Shown here: one piece after another, positions 51,301 to 63,000 of the stretch | Layout of the letters: every line of letters starts with the position of its first letter | Position numbering within the stretch: position 1 is the first letter of the stretch | From: Xylocopa sonorina | Lineage: Eukaryota; Arthropoda; Insecta; Hymenoptera; Apidae | DNA length: 64,000 bases | Assembly: GCF_050948175.1 (NCBI RefSeq) | Contig: NC_135205.1 | Coordinates: 2,145,795-2,209,794, forward strand | Direction: 5' to 3' | Position numbers and translations under genes: made by a program | The notes under the pieces: model-generated | The model's database searches: none | Told to the model about the DNA's origin: nothing | Seen by the model: only the letters and a program-made list of their open reading frames with translations

Positions 51301-53829
51301 CGTGGGCGCACTTATTTTTACATCTACCGAATCGTTCAAAAATCCAGGGTAGTTCCTGGATTTTCTATAAGGTGTTCGGTTACAAAGCGTTATCGAGTTA
51401 CTTTGATCTTGCCCGTTCTTTCCTTTCGCAGAAATTTCCCGACAAAATCTCATTGCATAATTAATTCACGCTTCTGTTTTAAAAAAACAGACGAACATGA
51501 ACAGAGAGAATTCATTCGTAAAGTACAGCGAATTTATTCTGAAATTGGGTGAATCTGTCGTGTGAAGTTTGTGTACGCTGTTTCGTAGGTATAGACGAGG
51601 AACAGTCGAAGTTCAAGGTGAACGATCCGGAGGCACGTCCGGCTGTGAAGTTGAGGAAGTTGCACCGTGTCTTCGCGCAGATATACCTCGGCCATTTGGC
51701 CCACGACAAGGAGTTTCTGCAACGGCTGTCCGAGCAACTGGAGCTGCTGGACTCGCCCAACAAAAGTACCAACGAGTTGCTTCACTATTTGGTGTCGAGG
51801 AACTATCGTAGGAGCGTTCGCAGACAGAACATTCTGCGGATGCGGCGCCCTCTGTACGTCATGATCATGAAGCGGCAAGCGATGCCACCTGGTCATCGAG
51901 CAATGATCGAGGCGGAGAAAAGATTGAAGAGGAACCTTAACATCGTGCACGCAGACTTTCTGTTGCATCGTTTGCATGAGATTAGGAAGAGGAAGGACTA
52001 CGTCACGTTCTTCGGGTAACTTAATTAGATGTGATTTCATTTGAACCAGCGATCTTTGTTTTGCATGGTTTCGCTGTAGTAGATGTATTTATCATTGCAA
52101 GAGATGAAAAAGAGCGCTATTATGGAGACGTGTAATGAGTTTTTAGTCAATGTTTAAAATTTGGTGGTTTAAATTGTCAAAAGGTGGACGAAACATAGAG
52201 GAATTATATTTTAGAAGGGATGAAACGTGTGTAGGATGATAGTCGAGAGTGTATCGATTGGTACATGATGGAGTTATTGAATGCACTGTTCAAAAAATAT
52301 AGCTTTTTATTATATAGCAGATGGACATCAGTTGTAGTAACGAGGAATTAGTCGTTTTGGGGATTTAGTGAATTGACGTTTACAATTATTGTGATTTTGC
52401 CTGAAACTTTGATGAATCGAGAAGACGATACAGCTGGTCTTTTGAAAATCAAATACACTTTTCAAATCAAATTTATCTATTTGAAAATTAAATTAGCTCC
52501 TTACGGATTGAATTCCTCAATCTATTCTATAAATTGTGTTTAATACAATCTATTTTTTACTAAATGGTTAATCTCTAAAGTAGATTCAGTTAAACAATTA
52601 CACTTATACTTTAAATTCATCCTTTCTCAAATCTAATTCACTTCAAATCAGATCTTTACAAAAAACGACTCTTTCCCAGCAACTTGCAAAAAGCTGTATT
52701 TAATTCAGAACAAAGTACGTATGTAGGAGTAAAAAACTTCACACTGCTCGTTACTCAAATTATCATAAGTTTAAATTGCATCTGCTTTGTCAGAATGGTG
52801 GATCGCGTGATAGACAAGTTCGACTCGTACTCGTCGAAGGCGTTCCCCATGAAAGAGAAATGCCTGAACGCTGTTTACAACATGGTCGCGTGGATGTACA
52901 TAGACACCCGCGATTTAACGAAGATCCGAAACAGGAGGTTGAAAAGAATCTACTTGAAGCATCATCTGGGAATTCGTGTGGCTGAACTGCCACGTGACAA
53001 TGACATTGGTTGGATAAGAGCCACCAATAGGAAAGAGACTCTTAACACTTTCCGCAGGTTTACTCCTTTTCTCTCTTCATATTTAAAAGAAAAAACAGTG
53101 ACTATTCTACTATCTAAACAGAAATCTCGCGAACATCTCGCATTAATTAAGTGTAAGCTACCAGCACACGTAATCGATTTCTTTAAACAAACCCTACACA
53201 GGCGGCTAGCTATGGCGTCAGAGCCCCTGGAGTTGGCCTGGCTCTTCCACGAGCTCTGCAAACACCTGATCGACATTCGTCGTTACGATCTAGCCAGATT
53301 TTACGGCAAGAAAGCTCGAGACATGGGCGAGCAAGCAGGAAACGAGCAGTGGATGTTGAATTGCCAACACCTCTCAATTCGCATAGAGGTTAGCCAGAAT
53401 TACCGCAACGAGGCGAAGGAGGCAGCGCTCCTAGCATTGTCCAGCTCGAAGAAACTGGGCCTCAACTTCTTGGTCGACTTTTATAAAAGCGCGATCGAGA
53501 TCATCGACGACATGGACATCGAGAAGCTGTTGGACTACGACCCAATCGCAGCCAGGCAGCAGGTGATATTGAATTTAATGCCTGACGAGAAGAAAGCCGA
53601 GGTGGACTTTCTTTGGAGGCGGATGGAAGCGGTCCCAGCGAAGCGCAGGTTGTCTGTGATGCCTGGTTACAAGCCTGTGGATCGGAAATTCGAGTTACCC
53701 TGCAAGAGGAAAACCATATTGCCCAGCGCTCCTAGAGATCCTGCGAAGGAAGCCAGGAAAGCTTTGCTGGCCCAGTATGAACCGTTCAAGGACAGACCTG
53801 GTTTCGTTGACTTTGATAAATACGATTGA
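48341..53829 (+). CDS. ODAD4/TTC25-like TPR protein (complete copy)
   Basis: ODAD4 (TTC25) is an axonemal TPR protein needed to dock outer dynein arms in motile cilia and sperm tails. Five exons, 48341-48581, 49119-49397, 51589-52015, 52794-53057 and 53202-53829, join in frame to 612 residues. N-terminal TPR helices cover about residues 10-115 (YREWGYWLASLEKYPIAEEH; GEFEYSLVHAHQGYQ). Central charged helices include FAQIYLGHLAHDKEFLQRL, matching the family's LGELYVDKEYLEKL region. C-terminal TPRs start around ELAWLFHELCKHLIDI and RYDLARFYGKKARDMGEQ. The start ATG has a good context (CAAGATGG). The donors are GT throughout; that of intron 1 (GTTAGA) is weak. In insects such a gene is expected mainly in sperm and chordotonal cilia, an inference. 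It diverges strongly from its downstream neighbour, so the pair is old. Exon joins rest on homology and phase. Confidence 0.85.
49595..49970. mobile_element. Possible MITE with ~28-bp inverted termini in ODAD4-like intron 2
   Basis: The left end AACACTAGTGTATTTTAAGG and the reverse complement of the right end, AACACTGGGTACATTTTAAG, align with small gaps and continue as GGTTGATGC and GGTTGAGTGC. About 320 bp without coding capacity lie between. No clear target duplication was seen, so the family is unassigned. Confidence 0.4.
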
Positions 53830-54509
53830 CGTTGCTAGTGTGTGAAGTAATTCCGTTGCGCGTTGACTGCGATGTTTGGCATCAGTTTTGGGTAATTAGT
53901 TAAGATTGAAATTGTTGTCGATGCGTGCGATACTATATCTGTTGCTAATTTTGTTGAAGCATGGGGATTGAGAGTCTTCTTCGAAGTAGAACGAGTCAAT
54001 CAGAGGCAGACGTTGATACGTGGACTGTGATAAGTGCGAATCACGTCTCAAGTGTAGAATTGTATTCCTATGTAAGTATGTAATGCTACATACGTGGAGG
54101 TTTGTATCAGGATGCGTGTAGAAGTCCTCGATGAAACGCGAAAAGATTTGCAAACTGTGAGATATTTTTTTAAGGCTGTTCATGCGTATCAGAAAATGTT
54201 TTGTGCAAAGTTAAATCATTTCTAGAGATGTGTAATTTAATGTTAAACTTATTTAACTTTGGAACGTTTCTCAGCGCAGTTAACAATTTTGAAAATATCT
54301 CAATTTCTGCATATAGTTTTATGGAACTTTCTCTGCATATACTTGATAATTTTATATCGTATAACAGAGATTCCTTACAGATCTCTTATAAGCAGAGATA
54401 TGAGATAGCGGTTCTTTTCAAAATATTTTCGAAAACAGATTAACAGAGGAAAAGTTAATCTTTATTTAAATTGAAGATAATCATTTACAAAATCTTGAAG
54501 AAATTCATC

Positions 54510-54515
54510 AATAAA
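54510..54515 (+). terminator. Possible poly(A) signal of the first ODAD4-like gene
   Basis: AATAAA about 680 nt beyond the stop codon at 53829. Its use is not proven. Confidence 0.3.
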
Positions 54516-55179
54516 TGAAATGATCAGAAAATATTAATATTTAACTGTACTGGTTGTCAGTAAGCAAAAAAATTCGGTCATTTATAATGTCTGTACCTAC
54601 CTAAAAATAGTTTAAACAATGGTATACTAACATTTACATCATAATATTTTTAATTCAAGTTATAACAGTTATAATCTCTTCAATTAAGAGTTTTAATACT
54701 TTTAAATGGATCTGTACGCCTCACGTTTCATATAACGTGACCCAAATCTCAACAACATCTTGTTAACCCTTTCAGACCTGGCGTACATTACAACATACGT
54801 TGTTCTGCTACCTTAGCATCTAATATACTATAAGCTATAGCTGCAACGAATAATGTTGCAACACCATTGCTAATTATAATATGACTTGTCGAATAATTAT
54901 GGCCCGAATTAGTTAATAACGCTACGAAACGTTTTGCTTTCGAAAAAAGAAATCAAGCGTGAGTTAAACGGGAAGTTAAAATTGTTATCTACAAGAAGTA
55001 GAAGGTTCTATGAACTGCAATGAATATAAATAGGAACCAATACATAAGTTTCTAAAGTGTAGTACTTCCAGTACAGTTAAGTATAGCATCTTCTTTCTGG
55101 CTAGACCAAATTTAGCAAATCTGGCAAGAGTTAAACTGCCATCGTCGATTAGTGCAAGATTAGAATGTTTCAGCCCGAG

Positions 55180-55400
55180 CAGAATTTCTAAAACCGTGGG
55201 TCGCGGGACCCTGCAGCAGGGATCGCAAAAAATTATTTTTATCCTTGCATTATATTTTTCAAGCTCGTTATTTATCGAAAATGTTCACATTGTCTTATGT
55301 CTTAACAATTCAAAATTAAAGTGAGTGGCCCAAGACCCCAAAAAGATACCTGCAATACTGATGGAGTCATCGCGCCAAAAAAAGTTTCTAAGAAATTCTG
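55180..55400. mobile_element. hAT-like MITE, copy 1
   Basis: The 221-bp element begins CAGAATTTCTAAAACC and ends TTTCTAAGAAATTCTG. It is flanked by AGCCCGAG and AGCCAGAG, an 8-bp target duplication matching at 7 of 8 positions, as hAT transposases produce. It is a diverged copy of the element at 57545-57744 in the opposite orientation, sharing for example ATCGAAAATGTTCACATTGT. Confidence 0.75.
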
Positions 55401-57097
55401 AGCCAGAGGATGGAAATCAGAAGTTCGATCCAACCTTTAGAACTGCAGCACATTAGAATGCCTTTTAATGTCTAAGTGAATTTTTCTCGACTGTTTAAGA
55501 GACAGTCAATTTCACAGCGTCCATCCATCGGAAACTGCTCTTCGAAAGCAAAACGAATAATGGCGTAGCTATGGTATTCACCGAGGTTTCACGCTTTATT
55601 TCCCCTTTCAGTTGCCTTCGTTGAAGAGGACGAAATTTACGTTGGATCTCCTTCGTCGAGCTCGGAAAACTGTGCCAGCTAATCGGCCAACTTGTGTTCG
55701 TTGCACTCGCTCGTACGCTCTTTTAATTGAAACTTCAGATTCGTCCGCTCCATTGCGAAAATTGGATTTATCTGGCTGGGCCAGGTTCTCTCGTCTATTT
55801 TGTAAATGTCTGTGCCCGTAAATACACCCGCTACGCGTATTTAATTCGCGACTTTTCCCTTTTTGTTTCGCTTGAAAAGCAATTATCTTTAAATTGTTCG
55901 ATTTCTGTCTTAATATTTTTCACTCGGAATGCCAATTGTGTGTATTTATTGGTAAATTGTGTTCTGGAAATTTGGAATATTAGTTGCACTGATTTAAATA
56001 TTTATCTGTTCATGATAGAAAAACTGTGAAATAAAAGATCTGTATGTTAAAGATGTCTTTGAAAAAATGAGCTGAGTAGATTGTAGATAATTTGTAGAGA
56101 TGGAATTGATTGTTTGTGAAATTTTTGTTCGTTTGACTGCCTACTCGTTTTTATGTGTATCACGCAAAAACAATTGGTTGCATCTTCATGGGATAGTACA
56201 CAGTTCAAAGTTTCAAAAGTAAACTTCTAAGGCACAAAATCATTTACAAAAGCTAAGAGGTAAAGAAGAACGCGTCAGTTCATTAATTAAAATTAATTGC
56301 TTCTCAAAGACACTTTATTGCCCTTTTTTATCTTTACTCACACTAAGTGTTTCGAAGAAACGTTAAAAAATTTAAGCGCAGTGTTAGTGCAGTACTTTAA
56401 TATCGTTCTCTAGTACCACTAAACTGTATTGCGGAAGTTTAGTCATTCATGCGAGTTATGCTTATCACTTCTTTAATAATTTCGAGCAATAACAAGTAAT
56501 CGTGGCGATTTTTATCCCAAACTCCGTCTTTTTCGAGTTTCGTTTAGCAGATATCTAAAAACACGTGTAACTTTAAATCTCAATTCTGACCTACAACACG
56601 GAAACACCGCTAGCATATAAATGAGTCGTAGAGAAAAGTCTATACGCGTGTTCCACCAGTTCAATTTACAGACACACGACCGTAACAGAAAGAGTTACTT
56701 TCGAACTCGGACTATCCTGTTCCTTGCCTTCGCACGTTTTATGGCGTGCCTTGGCGAACGAGCTCTTGTTTATTAGAATCTAGAAATTGCTGCTTTTCAC
56801 CCTCCAGATGGCGCTTGGAGCGTCATAAACTAGGCGATTCGAAAGGTATGTCGCAACGGTATGGTGATCGAAAGAGTAAATCCCAAGGGAGTTAGCGAAA
56901 TTTCATCCGAAGGGACGTTGCGTGCAGTACGCGCGTGCACGATGGAAATAAATTCTACGTAGCAGACAAAATGATGGGACACTCGTTGATTAAAAAGTTG
57001 AGAGATTAGAAACCAGTCGAATTTTTAATCGAACTTGTCATTTTCGAATACTTACTAAATGCATAAATAGCACAACAGAAGAAGATTCAAATTTTAC

Positions 57098-60000
57098 ATG
57101 AAGTTGTTGGCGAGCTTCATAGTTCTACATTTGCGAAGCAGTTCAGATAGAATTAAAACGAGGCCAATGGTCAACGTCAATACGAACTCGATGGCGGTCA
57201 CAACGAGCAGGAACTCGAAGGATACTCTGGGGGACTTGAACGAGACGAGGAAAACGATCGAAAATGCAGAATATCGTGCTCGTCTTGATCGCGGTAAAAG
57301 AACCGATTTCAAGGTTGCTGGTAAAGATAATCGAGAGTACGCGCGGGCTCTTCATCGCGAAGCTGATCAACTATACCGCAGGTTTGACTCCTAATGTGAT
57401 TCTGTATGGAAGAAGACAAGGAGCGAACGTAACACTTTCCTGTTTTCAGTTTGCCATTTTAAGAAACTTGATAGAATTCATTGAGAAGAATTCTAGAGAA
57501 GAACTAGAATTCTTATTAGACAATAGTAAATCTCGATTATAGTACAGGGTTTCTAAAACTTTTTGGTGCGGGGACCTCCATAAGCATTACAGGCAAATAT
57601 TTCTTTGCAGTTTTAAGCCAGTAATCTTAATTTCGAATTTTAAGACGTAAAACAATGTGAACATTTTCGATAAGTTTTCAAATTTAAAAAATATAATACA
57701 TTGATAAAGACAATTTTTTGCAAGCCATAGTTTAGGAAACTCTGTTATAGTAGACAACTGAGGTGGAAGAGAAACTTATCCTGTTATATAAGAAATTTAT
57801 CGTGTGTTACGTCCGTTCTACGTTTCTTCAATCTCGAAGCATACAATTCGTTAAGAATTCGAACTTAAAACCCAGGAAGCTGGAGCAAACAGTGCTATGC
57901 ATTGATTAACGTTTGCTTTAAAAACGATCGTGAGGGAAAATTGTAAAATCGACGTTCTGCGTATCGTTGATATGCGCGAGTTTTATTAGCGAAACGATTT
58001 CTCCGATATGAAATGAGTTTCGCAGGCACGTCACGTGTACACGATTCATTTTTACATGTTACTACGTGTCGATGGAAGTTTTAAACGAAAACGGGAACGG
58101 GTAGATTCGTTGGAAAGTGAGAGTAATCATGGTTGTGCTCGTGTTCATTTCGTGATCAGCGGGTTTCACCAACGTCGAGAACTTTTGTTTGCCGACTAAA
58201 GCCGTGCACCGAGGAAAAACTTTGGCGCAATTATTGGAATTGTTTCACGATGTAATTGCGTTTCGACGCTCGACAGGGGGTGGTGTTTCGCTCGACGCCG
58301 TGCGACGCGGCGATTTTAATGATTCAATCAACAGGATTAATTTGTTTCTTCTCGAAACGATCGGCTCGATTATTCGAACGACCGTAGCTTAACGTTTAAT
58401 TAGTTTCGCATACGTAATTCCCGGCTAGCTTGAATATCTCGTCATCGGAGATGTCGGTGGAAAATTAACGCAGATGATGACGTTGGATTATTCATTTCGC
58501 TTGCTTATTAATTTTTTTTTCCGTTAATTATGCACCAACCAGTTTCGACACGTTCAATTCCGTCCAATTCCATTAATCATCGTGCAGCAAAGCCGTTCTT
58601 TTAATTGACTACGTGTGCACACTGATAGAGTCTCATTTAACGTAATAGTTTGGTATGGAGATGATATTTCGCGTAAAATTCGCAACGGAGAATATATTGA
58701 ATTTGTGTTGATGAAAAAAGTAAAATCACTGATTTATCGACATTTATTATCAAAAAGTGAACGAGAGCGAAAAATAAATATGAACGCACTGTGGGGGATA
58801 ATATACAGGATCCGTAACTGGTGGTAAAACCGAAAGGGCGGTAATTCCAGATGAAAAAATAAGTCGAAAATATAGAATAACAATTTTGCATTTAAGGCTT
58901 TGTTTTGTAAAAACGTAAATTATGAACAGGTATTGAAATAAAATATTCGAAACAAAGTTTATTCTTTAATAGAAATTGCTGAAAATGTTGGCCATTCTGG
59001 CGAAAACATAATTCTATTCTTTTAATTAAATTTCTATGAACGCTTTCTAAAGATATTCGGTTGTTTTAATATATAAAAGGCTGCAATAAATTTTTCTTTC
59101 AATTGCTCGCAGCTTGTGATTTCTTCTGAATACACAATTGATTTAATACGACTCTATAAGTAAAAGTGAAGCGGAGTTAAGCTCAGGAGAGCGTGGTGGT
59201 CAAGCTATTGTTTTACCACGACCAATCTAACCTTGGTAATGTTGCTTTAAAAAGTCTCTCACAGCCAGGAAAACATTTTCGTGATATTGCAAGTGTTTAT
59301 CGACATAACCTCAATCGAGACAAGTCAAAGTCGATTTTCTCGATAACAAAGCCTTGAATAAAAAATTGTTGTTCTATATTTTCTACTTATTTTTTCATGT
59401 AGAATCACCCCCCTTCCGGTTGTAGCACCAGTTACGGATCATTCTGTATAAAAGAAAGGATGTTGTCGTAGATAAATCGGAGAGAGGCACTTCAAAGATA
59501 GTACACAGTGTTCTATTAATACAAAGTGCTATATTTCTCACTCAACAGTTCAACCACTACTCTCTTCAATATCTTTTTAGAATTTGAATCCTTCTCCTTT
59601 CGCCTACGGTTTTAATTCTCTACTAGCCAGTAGGCGTTGTTCTTCCTGGCCAATTAGGTGCTTGACAGGAATTACCCAGCTCTCTGACGATGACCAGGTT
59701 TTATGGTACCCTAAAACCCTGTCATTTATCCTTTTTTTGCCTACAACTCATATTTTTCTACAGATGAAAGTATACGCTTAGCAATGAGAATAGTTCAATC
59801 AATCTTACAACACGCATTAAAATCATATATTGCTTTATTACGTATATTTCACAAGGTAATCTCTTATTAGCACGTTACACAGGATCTTATGACGAACGTC
59901 GAATAGATTAATGTTCTATTTACCGTCGTACACAGCCGTTCCATCGCATGCCTTTCGCTAACTAGCCTAAGTACACGTTAATGTCACACGCCGTGCCATA

Positions 60001-63000
60001 ATCGACGAAACTCGGCGCGGAGCAATGAGGAAATTCACGTTTCCTCTTGCGTCGAGGTTGTCGATACGATATACGTTCCCGTGGATCGTGCAGAGAAATG
60101 AACGTTTTTGTCGTCAACGTTATTCGTGAACGTTGTCGTTTCATTGAATTATGTTCGAGTAATCGTCGCTGGAGAGGCTTGTCAGTTTCTAAGGGCGATA
60201 CAATTTCCAGCGATCGAACGAAATTAGAGGGAAACCGCGGAATCGAGCAATTGTGGGGATTATGGTCGAGGCAGTTATTCAGATTCTTCGTTATACGATA
60301 GTTAAAAGATAGGAGTTCAGAGTTGCGCGTGCCAGGAAATGTGATGAACACTCTTGAATAACGTTCGAGTTCGTGCACTTTGCAGACTTTTTGAGTCTTT
60401 GCGATTTCAACAAATATCATGTGATATATAAAGATAAAATTTATATCTTCGATTGGAAGTATTTTACTTATAAATACTTCTTGAGACTTAATGATGTTAA
60501 GAATATTCTATTTTTTTTTATATGTTAATACGCACCGTGGGATCTTTTTTAAACAACAAGTGCTACTTGTGCAAAGATTTCATTTTATTTTATATTACTT
60601 TATTCCTTCATTAATAAAAAGAAATTAAAATTGTTCAATTAAGAAGAAAAATCAAATTTCCTTGACATATAACAAGTGCTACTCGTGCAAAGATTTAATT
60701 TTGTTTTATATTACTTTACTCCTTCATTAATAAAAAGGAACCAAGTTTTTTCAATTTAAAAAGAGATCAAATTTCTCTACAATATAACTCTTTTTATTGT
60801 CAAAGATTCCGTGCCTCGAAGAATTAATAAACAAACATCTTTAACCTGCTATTAACCAAAGCCAGTGTTTCTCAAAAGATTGTAGAACTTAAGAAACGTC
60901 CCTCGATGCGAAAACTTTTCTATATCTCTAACCAATCCTAGGAGTAAATTTCAATTCTTATTTACAATTCCTTCGCAGAGTTGTTTTAAATAACGTTCTT
61001 ACACGAAATTTCGTTATTCCCCAATCTCAGTTTCGCAATTCTCAACGAACCACTTAACCAAAACTCGCAAAGTACAGTTTTAAAAATGCTGATCTAAGCA
61101 ATTAAAACATTGTCATCGTATTTACAATATTCACCTGCAATCTATGCTCCCTTGACAATTAAACCTCGCAAATGCTTATCCGCGAACGTCACCATTTCAC
61201 GTCAATTGTCCCACGGACCTACCGCGAACTGCCCAAAAGCGAACAACGACCCACGCCAACTTGTAACATTCAACTTTGCTCTCCCCTAATTTCTCCTAGC
61301 GTTCTCGTCGGCTCTGTCGATAATTACCATCGGCGAATTTCGAATTGACGGCTTGGTAATTTGCAGCGGTGATTACGAGACGGCGTTAGTGCTGTACCAC
61401 AGAGCGGCGAGCTTGTGCCCGAGGGACAGCAGCCACGGCGCGGCGGCGAGGAGAACCGCGGCGACGATAAGCTCCTGCAATAATCCCGCGAAAGCCGTGC
61501 GAAAGGATTTGCCAGGCGGCGTCGGGTCTGGCGAACGTTTGACCGCTGCTCTCTGCCCGGAAACCGCGGCTGTCATGGCCAACGAGAAGCTGAAGAAGTC
61601 GCCGGAACCCTCGTCCATCGTCGAGGTGCTTAGGTGGGTTGTTTTCCAGTCTCGTTAGGGATAATCACGGGGATGGTAATTTCGAGTTACGTCCGCGTGC
61701 TTAAGTTGCAGTTGGGGGCAATTGTCGTATGAATTGAGCGCGGAGCTCAGCTCCGTTTATGCGAATCCCGTTGAGGGGCAGGTAAGAAGGGTGTAACTGT
61801 GTGAGTTTGTTGATTCTCATCGCTGTCCGCGAGTCTTCTTCGTGCTTAAGTAGATCTTAGGTGAGTGGAATCTGGCGGAAGTTTAATATAGATTATTATG
61901 GAGTGTGAAGGATTCTCAATGTATGTATGCATATGTTTGGACGACAGAATGTTTAGGAGGAAATAAGTGAGGTGACTGCGTGCGATTGGGTATGAGAGGT
62001 GCGAGAGAAGAGTGGTTGGATGGAAATAAGTGAAGTGACTGCGTGCGACTAGGTTCGAGAAGCCAAGGTGTGAAAGAAAAATGGATCGTGTCACTGAGAA
62101 TGATAAGGGTTATCTGGATGTAACCGCGAGCGTCTGAGAAATGGATGCATGAGGAATGCATGGGGTACATGGGTGAATCTGAGTAAAGATCAAGCAGTTT
62201 GAAGTGAGTAGCGATGGCGTGAAAATCGAGGAATATTTAGCGAACAGGGAACGAGTTAGAGTTAGGGAGTGCAAAGCGTTTACTGACTAAGACTGTAATT
62301 AATAAAGTACACACTTATTTATTAACGACAGAGAAGGTTTATTTCTCTTTCCAATGCCACTGAGAGATTTTCCTACATTATGATGGATCGATTGATCGAA
62401 ATGGCGGTCGATGCGTTAATCGGGTATTTAGCAGAATTTCGTTCTACAAATGGAGGACTGTTGTATGCAAAACAGCTAATTTATTATTGAAGAATAGAAT
62501 GATACAAGTATTAACCCTTTGTACTCGGATGTTGAGTGAAGTATTCGAAACGTCGAACTAATGCCCTAAATGTCGCAACTTGTATCCTCGACAGACGGTA
62601 CATGCAGTGTACCGACGGGAATCGAGGCAATTACGTCACTCAAGTTCCGTGAAATAGATTTTATAGCGTCACTGGCGAGCAATTTAGTGTAAATCCGTGA
62701 AGCGAAATTTAAACGTTCGCTGTCGATCAAACTGACACGCTCTTCCTAGTGCGATGTCTGCCGCGAAGCTTTCACTGTAGTTTATATATTGTTTTTTCTT
62801 AGTAGTTCCATGTATAGTTTGTTCAAATTGCGTACATGAAATTTATGAAATAAATGAAACGATACAAAACGAATAAAGGATAACAAGTATGGAATAAAAA
62901 ATGAAACTGTTAATACTATCACATGGAAGTTGAGAAACTTGTAAGTTTTTCATTCTTAGCAACAAGGACACAAAAAAAGTTTCTGAAGCAATAGTCTAAC

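Larger units (their letters stand above)
53830..57097. other. Spacer between the two ODAD4-like genes
   Basis: About 3.3 kb of AT-rich DNA. It holds the 3' UTR of the first ODAD4-like gene, one hAT-like MITE at 55180-55400 and the presumed promoter of the second gene. A TTAACCCTTT motif near 54774 resembles a lone piggyBac-type end. No exon was recognised. Confidence 0.45.

Noticed and set aside
57094..57312. Hydrophobic minus-strand ORF opposite exon 1 of the second ODAD4-like gene
   Set aside because: The plus-strand reading splices in frame into a TPR helix, so the antisense frame is taken as a shadow.
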